A DNA stretch of 64,000 bases, taken from positions 868,001 through 932,000 of the forward strand of contig NZ_CP142685.1 of assembly GCF_045689735.1 (NCBI RefSeq), given 5' to 3'. The translations under genes and the position numbers were made by a program. Shown piece after piece: positions 26,303 to 35,679 of this stretch (the stretch's first letter is position 1; every line of letters starts with the position of its first letter). The notes under the pieces are model-generated. The model ran no database searches. It saw only the letters and a program-made list of their open reading frames with translations, and was not told the DNA's origin. Source of the stretch: Halothiobacillus sp045689735. GTDB taxonomy: Bacteria; Pseudomonadota; Gammaproteobacteria; Halothiobacillales; Halothiobacillaceae.

Positions 26303-27980
26303 GCTGGCCATCGTGCAGGCGCATCACGCGGTCGGCCAATGCCAGCACCGCCGGTCGGTGGCTGATAATCAACGCAGATCGACCGTGAAGCAGCCTGCGG
26401 AGTGCTTCGGTGACCCGCGCCTCGGTGTGGGCGTCCAGTCCTTCAGTGGGTTCATCGAGAATCACGAGGGGTGCCGCTTTCAACAGCGCGCGGGCGATGC
26501 CGAGGCGGCGAATCTGCCCGCCGGAGAGCGCGGCACCGGCTTCGCCGACCAGGGTGTCGAAACCTTGGGGCAAGGCCAGAATTTCCGGCAGAATCTCTGC
26601 GCTGGCGCAGGCGGCGGTCAGTTCTTCGAGTGTGGCATCCGGTTTGGCCAGCCGAAGATTGGCGGCGATGCTGGTGTTGAACAGATGGATCTGTTGACTG
26701 ACGACAGAAATCTGGCTGCGTAGGGCATCGCCATGGAGTGCCGCGAGATCGACGTCGCCGTAGCAAATCTGCCCGGCCGTAGGCTGCCAGAATTTGAGCA
26801 GTAACTGCGCGAGGGTGGTTTTGCCGCTGCCACTTGCGCCGCGTAGCCCCAGTTTTTCCCCCGGTGCCAGGCAGAAACTCACCTGCTTGAGTGTGGCGGA
26901 GGCTGCACCCGGGTAGGTGAACGATACCGCATCAAAGCAAAGATCATGTCGTGCGGGTAGCGGCTGGGGATTCGTCGGCTCGATGACCGTGGGCGGGAGC
27001 CCGGTCAGCTCCAGCAATCGTAGCGCCGCTGCACGGGTTTCGCCCCAGGCGCGCAAGGCTTGAGGCAAGGCCGCGACCGCTTCGAAGCTGGCCATGCCGA
27101 AAAAAACCAGCATTACGATTTCCGGGCCGCTCAGCCCGTCCGTTCCGGCGATGTGCGCAGCGAGCAGGAATAGACCCAGCCAGGTGAACTGGCTGATGAG
27201 TCCGACAAGTGCGGCACTGGTGGCATCGAGGCGGTTTTGCTGGCGTTGCGGACTGAGAATCGCCTCGGTGTCCGCGGCGGCCTGCTGCAGCGCTTGCGCC
27301 GGATCGCCGTAAATACTGAGCTCGGCCAGGCCGCGGATCGTTTGCTGACTGCGTTCACGCAGGCGACTGCGCGCCTGCACCAAGGCTTCGCCACTGGCCT
27401 GCCCCCGGCGTAGGGTCACGATGGGGAATAACAGCCCCACGGTCAGCAGCCCCACCAGATTCAACAGTGCCAGCCACGGGTTCCAGAACAGCAGAAATCC
27501 GGTCATCAGTACGGTGGCGATGAGCGCGGCCATCAACGGCGTGGCCATGCGCAGATAGGCGTTTTCCAGCGTGTCGATGTCGGCGCGGATGCGGCTCAAC
27601 AGATCGCCGCCGTGATAATCCTGCAAGCGCGCGGGGGCGAGGGGTTCAAGCGCGTTGAAGAACCACTGCCGTAGTCCGGCGATCAGGCGGAAGGTGGCCT
27701 CGTGGGTGATGAGCCGTTCGAGATACCGTCCGAGGGTGCGGGTGATCGCGAGCCCGCGAATCGCGGCCGCCGGGGTGAAGTAGTTGATGACGGTGGCACC
27801 GAGTCCGGCCAGCGCCATCGCCGTGATGAACCAGCCGGAGAGCGCCAGAAGTGCCACATTCGAGAGGATCACGAGGGTCGCCAGCAGCACGCCCGCCAAC
27901 AGCGTGCCGCGATAGGGGCGCGCGATCTGCCAGAGCCAGCCCAACGCCTGTCGATTCGGATGGGATCGATTCGGGTTCAT
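26286..27980 (-). CDS. cydC: cytochrome bd biogenesis ABC transporter CydC
   Basis: CydC with CydD forms an inner-membrane ABC exporter of glutathione and cysteine needed for cytochrome bd assembly. This 564-residue half-transporter has six membrane helices in about the first 310 residues. They start with LWQIARPYRGTLLAGVLLAT and include the YLERLITHEATFRLI motif. The ATP-binding domain has GASGSGKTTLAQLLL, LSGGQIRRLGIARALL and VILDEPTEGLDAHTE. The ATG overlaps the cydD stop by four bases. The cytochrome bd subunit genes cydAB are not in the window. Confidence 0.93.
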   Translation of the reverse strand: MNPNRSHPNRQALGWLWQIARPYRGTLLAGVLLATLVILSNVALLALSGWFITAMALAGLGATVINYFTPAAAIRGLAITRTLGRYLERLITHEATFRLIAGLRQWFFNALEPLAPARLQDYHGGDLLSRIRADIDTLENAYLRMATPLMAALIATVLMTGFLLFWNPWLALLNLVGLLTVGLLFPIVTLRRGQASGEALVQARSRLRERSQQTIRGLAELSIYGDPAQALQQAAADTEAILSPQRQQNRLDATSAALVGLISQFTWLGLFLLAAHIAGTDGLSGPEIVMLVFFGMASFEAVAALPQALRAWGETRAAALRLLELTGLPPTVIEPTNPQPLPARHDLCFDAVSFTYPGAASATLKQVSFCLAPGEKLGLRGASGSGKTTLAQLLLKFWQPTAGQICYGDVDLAALHGDALRSQISVVSQQIHLFNTSIAANLRLAKPDATLEELTAACASAEILPEILALPQGFDTLVGEAGAALSGGQIRRLGIARALLKAAPLVILDEPTEGLDAHTEARVTEALRRLLHGRSALIISHRPAVLALADRVMRLHDGQLTALA

Positions 27981-29746
27981 AGACCAATCCTGCGGTATTG
28001 CGCATACAGAGCGGCGTAATGCTGCCCGGCGGCAAGCAGTTCGGCATGCGTGCCGCGTTCGAGGATTCGCCCTTGATCGAGCAATAGAATTTGGTCGGCG
28101 CGCTCGATACTGGCCAGCCGATGGGCGATCATCAGCACCGTGCGTCCTTGGGCGAGCCGCTCGATGGCCGTATTCACGGCCCGTTCGCTGAGCGGGTCCA
28201 GGCTGGCGGTCGGCTCATCGAGCACGACCACCGGCGCGTCCTTATAGAAGGCGCGCGCCAGCGCGATGCGTTGGATTTGCCCGCCGGAGAGCCCCTGGCC
28301 ACGATCCCCGACCCGCGTTTGAAAGCCCTGTGGCAGCGCCTCGATAAAATCCAGCGCTTCCGCGGCGGCGGCCGCTTCCCGCAGCGCGCTTGCGTGATCC
28401 GGGCGGCGCATGGGCGCGATATTGTCCTCAATGCTGCCGAAAAACAGCGTGGGGTTTTGCGGCAACCAAGCGAGCGCGGCGCGCCAATGGGCGGGGTCGA
28501 TCTGGGCGAGCGGCACCCCATCGATCAAGAGGCTGCCAGCCTGAGGGGAGAGAAACCCGAGCAGCAGCTGGCTGAGCGTGGTTTTTCCCGCACCACTCGC
28601 GCCCACGAGTGCCGTGCGTTTTCCTGCCGGCAAGGTGGCGTCAATCGTATCGAGGATCGGCTGATCGGGTGCGGTGGGGTAGGCGAAGCGCAATCCGGTA
28701 AGTTGAATCGTCGGTGCGGCCAGCGGACGGGGCAGGGCAAGCTGCCCGGTCACAGGCACCGGCGGCGGGGTGTTCAGCAATTCGATGAGGGGCTCGACGG
28801 CGCCCAAGGCATCGAGCCGGGCATGGAATTGCGCGCCGAGGCTGCGCAGCGGCAAATAAAACTCCGGCGCCAGCAGCAGCACGAAAATGCCGTTCACATA
28901 GGCAATATCACCGTACATCAGGCGGAAGCCGACATACACCGCCACCATCGCAATACTGATGGCGGCGAGAAATTCCAGCACCATCGACGACAGAAACGCC
29001 ACCCGCAGCACTTTCATCGTGCTCTGGCGATATTCATCGGCAATTTGCCCGATAAAGGCCGCTTCGCGCCGGGCCGCACCAAACAGCTTGAGGGTTGTCA
29101 GCCCCTCGATCATGTCGAAAAAATGCGCCCCCATGCGCGTCAGGGTTTGCCATTGCGCTTGATTGAGCGCTTCGGTCTGCTTGCCAATGATGATCATGAA
29201 TACCGGCAAAAGCGGGGCGGTAATCGCCAGAATCAGGCCGGAGACCCAATCGAATGGGAAAACCACAATCAGAATGATGGCGGGTACGATCACCGCCAAT
29301 TGCATCTGCGGCAGATAAAGGCTGAAGTATTTATCGAGCGCTTCGACGCCATCGACCAGGCTGGTGGCGATGGCGCCGGATCGTTGCTGGCGGGACCAGG
29401 CCGGCCCCAGCCGGGCAATATGGGCGAATAATTCGGCGCGAAGCCCGGCACGCAGGCGGGCACCCGTTTCAAATGCAAAACGCTGCTGGGCATACAGCAC
29501 CCCGGCGCGCAGCAGAAAGATCACGGCGATGGCCAGCAGAGGCCAGAATACCGCGTTGAGCGGTGCGTGATGGATGGCCACTGCTGTTAGCGCTTGGGCG
29601 AGCAGGCCGCTTTGCACGATCAACAAAAAGCCATTGAACGCACCCAGCGCGATACTCGCCTGTAGTGGCGAACGCACCGCCGCCGCCCGTTGTCGGAGCC
29701 ATCGGTCGAATGCCTTGTGCTGGGTCTTATCGGGCGGTTTGGCCAT
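27977..29746 (-). CDS. cydD: cytochrome bd biogenesis ABC transporter CydD
   Basis: CydD is the partner half of the CydDC exporter. The 589-residue protein has an N-terminal six-helix membrane domain with the typical LAQALTAVAIHHAPL segment, RLGPAWSRQQRSGAIAT and the conserved FFDMIEGLTTLKLFG loop. The ATPase domain shows GASGAGKTTLSQLLLGF, LSGGQIQRIALARAFYKD and VVLDEPTASLDP. Order and overlap with cydC are as in E. coli. A 171-base gap separates it from the PAS-protein gene upstream on the same strand. Confidence 0.93.
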   Translation of the reverse strand: MAKPPDKTQHKAFDRWLRQRAAAVRSPLQASIALGAFNGFLLIVQSGLLAQALTAVAIHHAPLNAVFWPLLAIAVIFLLRAGVLYAQQRFAFETGARLRAGLRAELFAHIARLGPAWSRQQRSGAIATSLVDGVEALDKYFSLYLPQMQLAVIVPAIILIVVFPFDWVSGLILAITAPLLPVFMIIIGKQTEALNQAQWQTLTRMGAHFFDMIEGLTTLKLFGAARREAAFIGQIADEYRQSTMKVLRVAFLSSMVLEFLAAISIAMVAVYVGFRLMYGDIAYVNGIFVLLLAPEFYLPLRSLGAQFHARLDALGAVEPLIELLNTPPPVPVTGQLALPRPLAAPTIQLTGLRFAYPTAPDQPILDTIDATLPAGKRTALVGASGAGKTTLSQLLLGFLSPQAGSLLIDGVPLAQIDPAHWRAALAWLPQNPTLFFGSIEDNIAPMRRPDHASALREAAAAAEALDFIEALPQGFQTRVGDRGQGLSGGQIQRIALARAFYKDAPVVVLDEPTASLDPLSERAVNTAIERLAQGRTVLMIAHRLASIERADQILLLDQGRILERGTHAELLAAGQHYAALYAQYRRIGL

Positions 29747-29860
29747 CAGCCTACGGGTGCCTGTCTTGGGTCATTAATTGGCAAAGTATGGCTGAAATTA
29801 ATTTGATTGGCAGTGAAGAATTCTCGTCGAGATTGAGGCGGCGCAGAGCGCTCACCTGGG

Positions 29861-29908
29861 CAACCCTTGCCCCCACGCCGCGCTCAAACGGGTGGGCAGG
29901 GGCTTTGC
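29861..29908 (-). other. intergenic hairpin downstream of PAS gene
   Basis: The 29747-29917 gap between the PAS gene and cydD holds a strong dyad. CAACCCTTGCCCCCACG pairs, with mismatches, with CGGGTGGGCAGGGGCTTTG around a short loop. It begins 10 bases past the PAS stop. It could end or protect the PAS transcript, but it lacks a T-tract. Its core resembles the long hairpin in the rne leader. Confidence 0.45.
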
Positions 29909-29917
29909 AATGCGCGA

Positions 29918-30472
29918 TTACACCCGTTGCGACAGGACGAGCTGGCTCAGATTATCGTAGCCCTTGCGCTGCACGAGTTTGCACAAGACATCATGCGCCG
30001 GTTTGAAGCGCCGGGCATCGGTGAATCCGCTGCTGTGTTCTGCCTCGCGCATTGCGGCAAAAAGATCTTCCCACATCGGCACCATGTCCAGTTGCGGGGT
30101 GAACCGCGCCGAGCTGTAGCCAACGATCTGATTGCCCTCCATCTGCGGGGCGACGCGGGTCATCACCCAATAGTGATCGCCATTTTTGCAGCGGTTTTTC
30201 ACCACGCCGTAAAATTCTTTACCGGCCTGAATGGTTTGCCACATCAGGTAATACACCGCATCGGGAATATCGGGATGGCGCAAGATATTGTGGGGTTGGC
30301 CGATCAATTCCTCGACGCTAAAGCCGGAAATTTCCGCCAGGGATCGGCTGGCGTGGGTGATGATGCCGCGCAGATCCGTTTTCGACTGTAACGCGCGGTG
30401 CGCGCCCAGAGGGACTTGTCGCTGGGTAACCTGGCGAATATCTATGGGAGGCTGATAGCCCATGGATAGCAT
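29918..30472 (-). CDS. PAS-domain protein, aerotaxis-sensor-like
   Basis: This 184-residue soluble protein carries one PAS domain at about residues 25-125 of the Aer type. It shows ASRSLAEISGFSVEELIGQ, HNILRHPDIPDAVYYLMW, then GKEFYGVVKNRCKNGDHYWV. In Aer this fold binds FAD and senses redox state. Here there is no membrane anchor and no methyl-accepting domain; the C-terminal 60 residues are short helices. The ATG at 30472 has GAGGAG 7 bases upstream; the frame is open further but without a site. A link to chemotaxis is inferred. Confidence 0.82.
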   Translation of the reverse strand: MLSMGYQPPIDIRQVTQRQVPLGAHRALQSKTDLRGIITHASRSLAEISGFSVEELIGQPHNILRHPDIPDAVYYLMWQTIQAGKEFYGVVKNRCKNGDHYWVMTRVAPQMEGNQIVGYSSARFTPQLDMVPMWEDLFAAMREAEHSSGFTDARRFKPAHDVLCKLVQRKGYDNLSQLVLSQRV

Positions 30473-30626
30473 GACGGACTCCTCAACAAAGCGTTGGTTG
30501 TGTTCGGTCGTCAACCGCTTCCCTGTGGTTCGATGGCGGGGTGCGCCGTCGTGATCATTCCGGTTCATGACTTGGCAAGCCCGGCATCCTGCCAAGTTTT
30601 GCTCGCGTTTCAACCAAGGAATAAGC

Positions 30627-30654
30627 TCAACAACCGGCGAGGGATTCGTATAAT
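30627..30654 (+). promoter_or_regulatory. sigma70-type promoter for dusA
   Basis: A perfect -10 hexamer TATAAT lies at 30649-30654, with TCAACA (4 of 6 matches) 16 bases upstream at 30627-30632. The predicted start is about 28 bases before the dusA ATG at 30689. Confidence 0.6.
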
Positions 30655-30688
30655 GCCCAGCCCTGCCGGCTGATCAGAAAACTGCGTG

Positions 30689-31729
30689 ATGTCTGCCCAT
30701 ACCCCTTGGCGTTTTTGCATTGCGCCGATGCTCGACTGGACCGATACCCACTATCGGGTGCTGGCGCGGCGGATGACCCGTCATGCGCGGCTGTACACCG
30801 AAATGGTAACCACCGGCGCCTTGCTGCATGGCGATGTCCCCCGGCATTTGGCGTTTGATGCGAGTGAACACCCGGTCGCCCTGCAACTCGGCGGCAGTGA
30901 TCCTGCGGCACTGGCTGCCTGCGCGCGCATGGGGCAAGACTACGGCTATGACGAAATCAATCTGAATGTCGGCTGCCCGAGTGACCGGGTGCAGAACGGC
31001 CAGTTTGGTGCCTGCCTGATGGCCACCCCCTCGCTGGTGGCGGAGTCGGTGGCGGCGATGCGGGCGGCCGTTTCGGTGCCGGTCACCGTCAAAACCCGCG
31101 TCGGAATCGACCGCGAAGATAGCTACGAAGCCTTTGCCCGGTTCATCGAGGCCGTGGCTGCGGGCGGCTGTTCGGTGTTTATCATTCATGCGCGCAAAGC
31201 CTGGCTGGATGGCCTTTCACCGAAGGAAAACCGCGAGGTGCCCCCGCTGCGCTGGGACTTCGTCCGGCAGATTCAGCAGGATTTTCCCGCGTTGCAGTTT
31301 GTTTTGAACGGCAAGCTGCAAACACTGCCGCAGATGGCCGAGCAGTTGACCCAGTTTCCCGGCGTGATGGTGGGGCGGGCGGCGTATGAGCATATCGATT
31401 GGTTGCGGCAGGTCGATCGCATGCTGTTTGCGTCGGAAGCGGCCGTCCCGAGCCGCGCCGAGGTGTTGGCGCAGTACGAAGCCTATCTCACCCGGCAGCT
31501 TGCGCGGGGGGTTCCGCTGCCGCGTCTGGTGAAGCCGTTGCTGACGCTGTTCAACGGCTTGCCGGGCGCACGGCAGTTTCGCCGGCATTTATCTGAACAG
31601 GCGCCGCGTCGTCCGCGCGACGCCCAGGTTCTGGCCGAAGCGCTCGCCTGGGTGCCGGATATCGAGGCGGACAGCAGCGCCGAATGGCAGTATCGATTGA
31701 CGGAAAATCCCGGGGTTCCGCTGCGGTAA
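30689..31729 (+). CDS. dusA: tRNA-dihydrouridine(20/20a) synthase DusA
   Basis: DusA is an FMN enzyme that reduces uridines 20 and 20a in tRNA D-loops. The protein shows the opening FCIAPMLDWTDTHYRVLAR, the catalytic-cysteine strand INLNVGCPSDRVQNG, then VKTRVGIDREDSY, IHARKAWLDGLSPKENR and MVGRAAYEHI. The PSDRVQNGQFGACLM stretch and the KENRE segment point to DusA rather than DusB or DusC. The ATG at 30689 follows an in-frame GTG by one codon. A TATAAT-type promoter lies just upstream. A C-terminal tRNA-binding helical domain is present. Confidence 0.93.
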   Translation: MSAHTPWRFCIAPMLDWTDTHYRVLARRMTRHARLYTEMVTTGALLHGDVPRHLAFDASEHPVALQLGGSDPAALAACARMGQDYGYDEINLNVGCPSDRVQNGQFGACLMATPSLVAESVAAMRAAVSVPVTVKTRVGIDREDSYEAFARFIEAVAAGGCSVFIIHARKAWLDGLSPKENREVPPLRWDFVRQIQQDFPALQFVLNGKLQTLPQMAEQLTQFPGVMVGRAAYEHIDWLRQVDRMLFASEAAVPSRAEVLAQYEAYLTRQLARGVPLPRLVKPLLTLFNGLPGARQFRRHLSEQAPRRPRDAQVLAEALAWVPDIEADSSAEWQYRLTENPGVPLR

Positions 31730-31800
31730 CGCCGCGTCCGGCTTCGGAAATCCTGGAATTTCTGCTATCTTTTTCGCCCGTTTTTTGTCGGAGTGCGCCT

Positions 31801-33264
31801 GTGAGCCCTACCGCCTACGATGTTTTAGCTGATCGCCCGCGGGCACCCGCAGATGCCGCTGACTCGGCGCGCGGGGAGGCCGTGGGCACACGACGCCTGC
31901 ATATCAAAACCTGGGGCTGCCAGATGAACGAGTACGACTCGGACAAGATGGCGGATGTGCTGGGTGCCGCCGCCGGGTTTGTCTGGACGGATGATCCAGC
32001 CGAAGCCGAGGTGTTGTTGCTCAATACCTGCTCGATCCGCGAGAAGGCGCAGGAAAAAGTCTTCTCCCAGCTTGGCCAGTGGCGCCCGCTCAAAGAGAAA
32101 AATCCCAAGCTGATCATTGGGGTCGGGGGCTGTGTTGCGAGTCAGGAAGGGGCGGCGATTCGTGCCCGTGCGCCGTTCGTCGATCTGGTGTTCGGGCCGC
32201 AAACCCTGCATCGGCTGCCGCAAATGGTGGCCGAGATCGAAGCCAACCGTCAGCCGATTGTCGATATCTCATTTCCGGAAATCGAAAAATTCGACCACCT
32301 GCCCGCGCCCCGCGCGGAGGGTGCAACGGCCTTCGTCTCGATCATGGAAGGCTGTTCCAAATATTGCAGTTTCTGCGTGGTGCCCTATACGCGCGGCGAA
32401 GAAATTTCCCGGCCGTTTGACGATGTGATCGCCGAGGTCGCAGAGCTGGCGGAGCAGGGCGTGCGCGAGGTGAATTTACTCGGTCAGAATGTCAATGCCT
32501 ACCGCGGGTTGATGCACGATGGCCAGATTGCCGATTTGGCCTTGCTGATCGAATTCATCGCGCAGATCGAGGGGATTGGCCGGATTCGTTTCACCACCTC
32601 GCATCCGGTGGAATTCACCGATCGATTGATCGAAGCCTACCGGAACGAGCCCAAGCTGGCGGCGTTTTTGCATCTGCCGGTGCAGGCGGGTTCGGATCGC
32701 ATTCTGGCGCAGATGAAGCGCGGACATACGGTGCTGGAATACAAGGCCAAGCTGCGTAAGTTGATGGCCGCACGCCCCGGCATTTCCTTGTCTTCGGATT
32801 TCATCGTCGGTTTTCCCGGCGAGACCGAGCAGGATTTCGAGGCCACCCTGCAGCTGGTGCGCGAAATGAATTTCGACCATTCCTTCAGCTTTGTCTACAG
32901 CGCCCGACCCGGCACCCCGGCGGCCAGCTTGCCGGACGATACGCCCGAGGCCGTGAAAAAAGAACGGCTGTATCGGCTGCAGGCGCAGATTACCGAACAG
33001 GAACAGGCGATTTCCCGCGCGATGCTCGGTACCGAACAGGTCATTCTGGTCGAAGGTCCGTCCAAGAAAGATCCGGCCGAATTGGTGGGTAAAACGGAGA
33101 ACAATCGCAGTGTGATTTTCCAGGCGCGCCCGGCGGTGGTGGGGTTGTTCGTGCGGGTACGCATCACGGAAGTCAAACCCAATTCGCTGCGCGGTGAATT
33201 TTTAGGCATTGCGCCGATGGATCTGACCCGTGCGGCAGCGCGGGGGCTGGTTGCGGCCGAATGA
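31801..33264 (+). CDS. miaB: tRNA-2-methylthio-N6-dimethylallyladenosine synthase MiaB
   Basis: MiaB is a radical-SAM enzyme that adds a methylthio group to i6A37 of tRNA. The GTG at 31801 has GGAG 7 bases upstream and gives 487 residues. The N-terminal MTTase domain shows KTWGCQMNEYDSDKM, LNTCSIREKAQEKV and GVGGCVASQEG with its three cluster cysteines. The radical-SAM loop is EGCSKYCSFCVVPYTRGEE. A TRAM domain ends the protein. It heads the miaB-ybeZ-ybeY-corC-lnt cluster; ybeZ overlaps it by four bases. Confidence 0.97.
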   Translation: MSPTAYDVLADRPRAPADAADSARGEAVGTRRLHIKTWGCQMNEYDSDKMADVLGAAAGFVWTDDPAEAEVLLLNTCSIREKAQEKVFSQLGQWRPLKEKNPKLIIGVGGCVASQEGAAIRARAPFVDLVFGPQTLHRLPQMVAEIEANRQPIVDISFPEIEKFDHLPAPRAEGATAFVSIMEGCSKYCSFCVVPYTRGEEISRPFDDVIAEVAELAEQGVREVNLLGQNVNAYRGLMHDGQIADLALLIEFIAQIEGIGRIRFTTSHPVEFTDRLIEAYRNEPKLAAFLHLPVQAGSDRILAQMKRGHTVLEYKAKLRKLMAARPGISLSSDFIVGFPGETEQDFEATLQLVREMNFDHSFSFVYSARPGTPAASLPDDTPEAVKKERLYRLQAQITEQEQAISRAMLGTEQVILVEGPSKKDPAELVGKTENNRSVIFQARPAVVGLFVRVRITEVKPNSLRGEFLGIAPMDLTRAAARGLVAAE

Positions 33265-34244
33265 CTGACGCGCAGTCCGCTTCACCGGTTGATGTCCGTT
33301 TTGAATTAACGCCCTACCACAATGATCGCCTGGCGAATCTGGTGGGGTCGTTCGATAGTCATCTGCGGCTGATCGAGCGTCGTCTGGGGGTGGAAATCAA
33401 TCATCGCGGAGCCGAGTTCGTGGTGATTGGCCAACCCTTGGCCGCCGAGCAGGCGCGATCCGTGCTGGACGGCTTGTATCAGACCACGCAGGACGAGACG
33501 ATCGATGCCGAACGGGTGAATTTGTATCTCGCGGCGGCGGGCATTGCGGAGGAGGCCGGCTCGTCGGCTGATGAGATCATCATTCGTACCCAGCGCGGTT
33601 TGCTACGCGGGCGCGGGCAACGACAAATCCAGTATTTGCAGTCTATCAGTCGCTGCGATTTGAGTTTTGGCATTGGGCCGGCGGGCACCGGCAAAACCTA
33701 TCTGGCGGTGGCGAGTGCGATCAATGCTCTGGAACGCGGCCAGGTGCAGCGCATTGTGCTGGTGCGCCCGGCGGTGGAAGCCGGTGAGAAGCTCGGATTT
33801 TTACCGGGCGATCTCGCGCAAAAAATCGATCCGTACCTGCGTCCGATGTATGACGCTCTGTATGAGATGCTCGGCTTCGACAAAGTGACAAAACTGATCG
33901 AGCGGCAGGTCATCGAAGTGGCGCCGCTCGCGTTCATGCGTGGCCGAACCTTGAATGAATCGTTTGTCATTCTGGATGAAGCCCAGAACACCACGATCGA
34001 GCAGATGAAAATGTTTTTGACCCGGATCGGCTTTGGTAGCAAGGCGGTGGTGACGGGCGATATCACCCAGATTGATCTGCCGCGCGGGGTCACCTCTGGG
34101 CTGCGCGATGCCATTGAAGTCCTGCACGGCGTCGAAGCGGTTTCCTTCACCTTTTTTCAGGCGCGCGATGTGGTGCGTCATCCTTTGGTGATGCGCATCG
34201 TGCAGGCGTATGAAGCGCGGGCGCAGGGGCGGGATCGAGTATGA
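33261..34244 (+). CDS. ybeZ: PhoH-like ATPase YbeZ
   Basis: YbeZ is a PhoH-family P-loop ATPase that works with YbeY on ribosomal RNA maturation and quality control. The 327-residue protein has Walker A GPAGTGKTYLAVA, the VRPAVEAGEKLGFLPGDL motif, Walker B SFVILDEAQNTT and TRIGFGSKAVVTGDITQIDLP in pieces. The N-terminal 100 residues are the usual KH-like lead. It overlaps miaB upstream and ybeY downstream by four bases each, so the three are likely translated in a coupled way. Confidence 0.95.
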   Translation: MTDAQSASPVDVRFELTPYHNDRLANLVGSFDSHLRLIERRLGVEINHRGAEFVVIGQPLAAEQARSVLDGLYQTTQDETIDAERVNLYLAAAGIAEEAGSSADEIIIRTQRGLLRGRGQRQIQYLQSISRCDLSFGIGPAGTGKTYLAVASAINALERGQVQRIVLVRPAVEAGEKLGFLPGDLAQKIDPYLRPMYDALYEMLGFDKVTKLIERQVIEVAPLAFMRGRTLNESFVILDEAQNTTIEQMKMFLTRIGFGSKAVVTGDITQIDLPRGVTSGLRDAIEVLHGVEAVSFTFFQARDVVRHPLVMRIVQAYEARAQGRDRV

Positions 34245-34723
34245 GTTGTCAGGTTTGGGTCGATCGGCAAAAAGCGACGGTACTGCGCTGCCCCACGGCG
34301 GATCGCCTGACGCCCTGGGTCGCGGCAGCGGTGGCGGCTGCCTTGCCCGATCGCGCCCCGGCGGTTGTCGGGGTCTGCGCGCGCTTTGTCGATGCGGCGG
34401 AAGGGCAGGCGCTCAACCAGCAATATCGTCATAAAAATTACGCAACCAATGTGCTTTCATTCCCGTTCGATACCCCGCTGCCGGATGAATCGGATCAGGA
34501 GCGCTATCTCGGGGATCTGGTGCTCTGTCAGCCGGTGCTGGTCGAGGAAGCTCGGGCGCAGGGAAAATCGCTCACCGCACACACGGCGCATTTGATCGTG
34601 CATGGGGTGCTGCATTTGCTGGGGTTTGATCATGAAACCCCCGCGCAGGCCGAGGAGATGGAAGGGTTGGAAATTCAGGTGCTGGCGCAGCTTGGGTTTG
34701 AAAATCCCTACCGTGAGCGATAA
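34241..34723 (+). CDS. ybeY: endoribonuclease YbeY
   Basis: YbeY is a metal-dependent RNase needed for 16S rRNA 3'-end maturation and ribosome quality control. The 160-residue protein shows NVLSFPF, LGDLVLC and the zinc site HGVLHLLGFDHETPAQAEEM with its three histidines. It overlaps ybeZ by four bases and is followed by corC after 59 bases. Confidence 0.96.
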   Translation: MSCQVWVDRQKATVLRCPTADRLTPWVAAAVAAALPDRAPAVVGVCARFVDAAEGQALNQQYRHKNYATNVLSFPFDTPLPDESDQERYLGDLVLCQPVLVEEARAQGKSLTAHTAHLIVHGVLHLLGFDHETPAQAEEMEGLEIQVLAQLGFENPYRER

Positions 34724-34782
34724 ATTCACCGCCGGGCAGTTTTTGTCACGAGCGCCATTTTTCAACAGAGTGTCTTACGAGC

Positions 34783-35679
34783 ATGGACGATGAGTCGAGT
34801 CCTTCGCGCAGCGCCGAACCTTCGTGGTTTGGTCGGCTGCGCCATCAATGGTGTGTCAATCAAATCAAATCGCCGGATGATTTGAGTGAAGTCATCCGCG
34901 CGGTCAGCGATCGCGGCGTCATCCCGGCACCCACCCAGTCGCTGATCGAATCGGCGCTGGCCTTTCACGGGGTGCGCGTGCGGGATGTGATGGTGCCGCG
35001 CGGTCAGATGCATGTGCTGGACATGACCGCGACGCTATCGGAAATCCTGGCCGAAATCGCCGAGACCGGCCATTCCCGCTACCCCGTCATTCTGGAAAAT
35101 CGCGATGAAATCGCCGGGATTCTATTGGTCAAGGAGTTGCTGCATTTCTACGCCAGCCAGCCGGAGGCGGGGCGTGCGACCGGCTTTTCGTTGCAGGAGC
35201 GCCTGCGTTCGCCCATGTTCGTGCCGGAAAGCAAACGGCTGGATGCGTTGTTGACGGAGTTTCGGGTCACGCGCAGTCACATGGCGATCGTGTTGGATGA
35301 ATTCGGCGGGGTTGCGGGCTTGGTCACGATCGAGGATGTGCTCGAAGAAATCGTCGGCGATATCGACGATGAATATGATGATGCCGAGCCGGCGCTGATT
35401 CGTCCCCAGAGCACCCATCGCCACACAGTACGAGCGCTGACGCCCATCGAGGATTTCAACCGGCACTTTGGCACGCAATTTCCCGATGATGAGTACGACA
35501 CCATCGGCGGGCTGATTACCCATGAACTGGGGCACCTGCCGCGTCGGGGGGAGGTTGTCCATTTATCCGGTCTGGAATTCAAGGTGGTGGGTGCCGATAA
35601 ACGGCGGCTGCATCTTTTATTGGTGACGGATCGTTCATCAGAGCATTCCCCGGGAACGCCCAGCGACGAGGCGACATGA
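34783..35679 (+). CDS. corC: CBS-domain protein CorC/YbeX
   Basis: CorC (YbeX) is a cytoplasmic protein tied to magnesium and cobalt efflux and, through its neighbours, to ribosome metabolism. The 298-residue protein has a CBS pair at about 65-190, with VMVPRGQMHVLD, TGHSRYPVI, IAGILLVKELL and HMAIVLDEFGGVAGLVTIEDV. It ends in a CorC_HlyC domain with DDEYDTIGGLITHELGHLP. It lies between ybeY and lnt and overlaps lnt by four bases, the conserved order. Confidence 0.95.
   Translation: MDDESSPSRSAEPSWFGRLRHQWCVNQIKSPDDLSEVIRAVSDRGVIPAPTQSLIESALAFHGVRVRDVMVPRGQMHVLDMTATLSEILAEIAETGHSRYPVILENRDEIAGILLVKELLHFYASQPEAGRATGFSLQERLRSPMFVPESKRLDALLTEFRVTRSHMAIVLDEFGGVAGLVTIEDVLEEIVGDIDDEYDDAEPALIRPQSTHRHTVRALTPIEDFNRHFGTQFPDDEYDTIGGLITHELGHLPRRGEVVHLSGLEFKVVGADKRRLHLLLVTDRSSEHSPGTPSDEAT

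Noticed and set aside
28091..29431. 446-codon open frame antisense to cydD
   Set aside because: It mirrors cydD codon structure in a GC-rich gene, lacks recognisable domains, and cydD is clearly the real gene.
30570..30597. Sigma54 promoter in the PAS-dusA gap
   Set aside because: TGGCA is present on both strands, but no GC occurs at the required 10-base spacing.
31684..31800. Longer N-terminus for MiaB from 31684
   Set aside because: It would overlap the end of dusA; the GTG at 31801 has a ribosome site and matches where family similarity begins.
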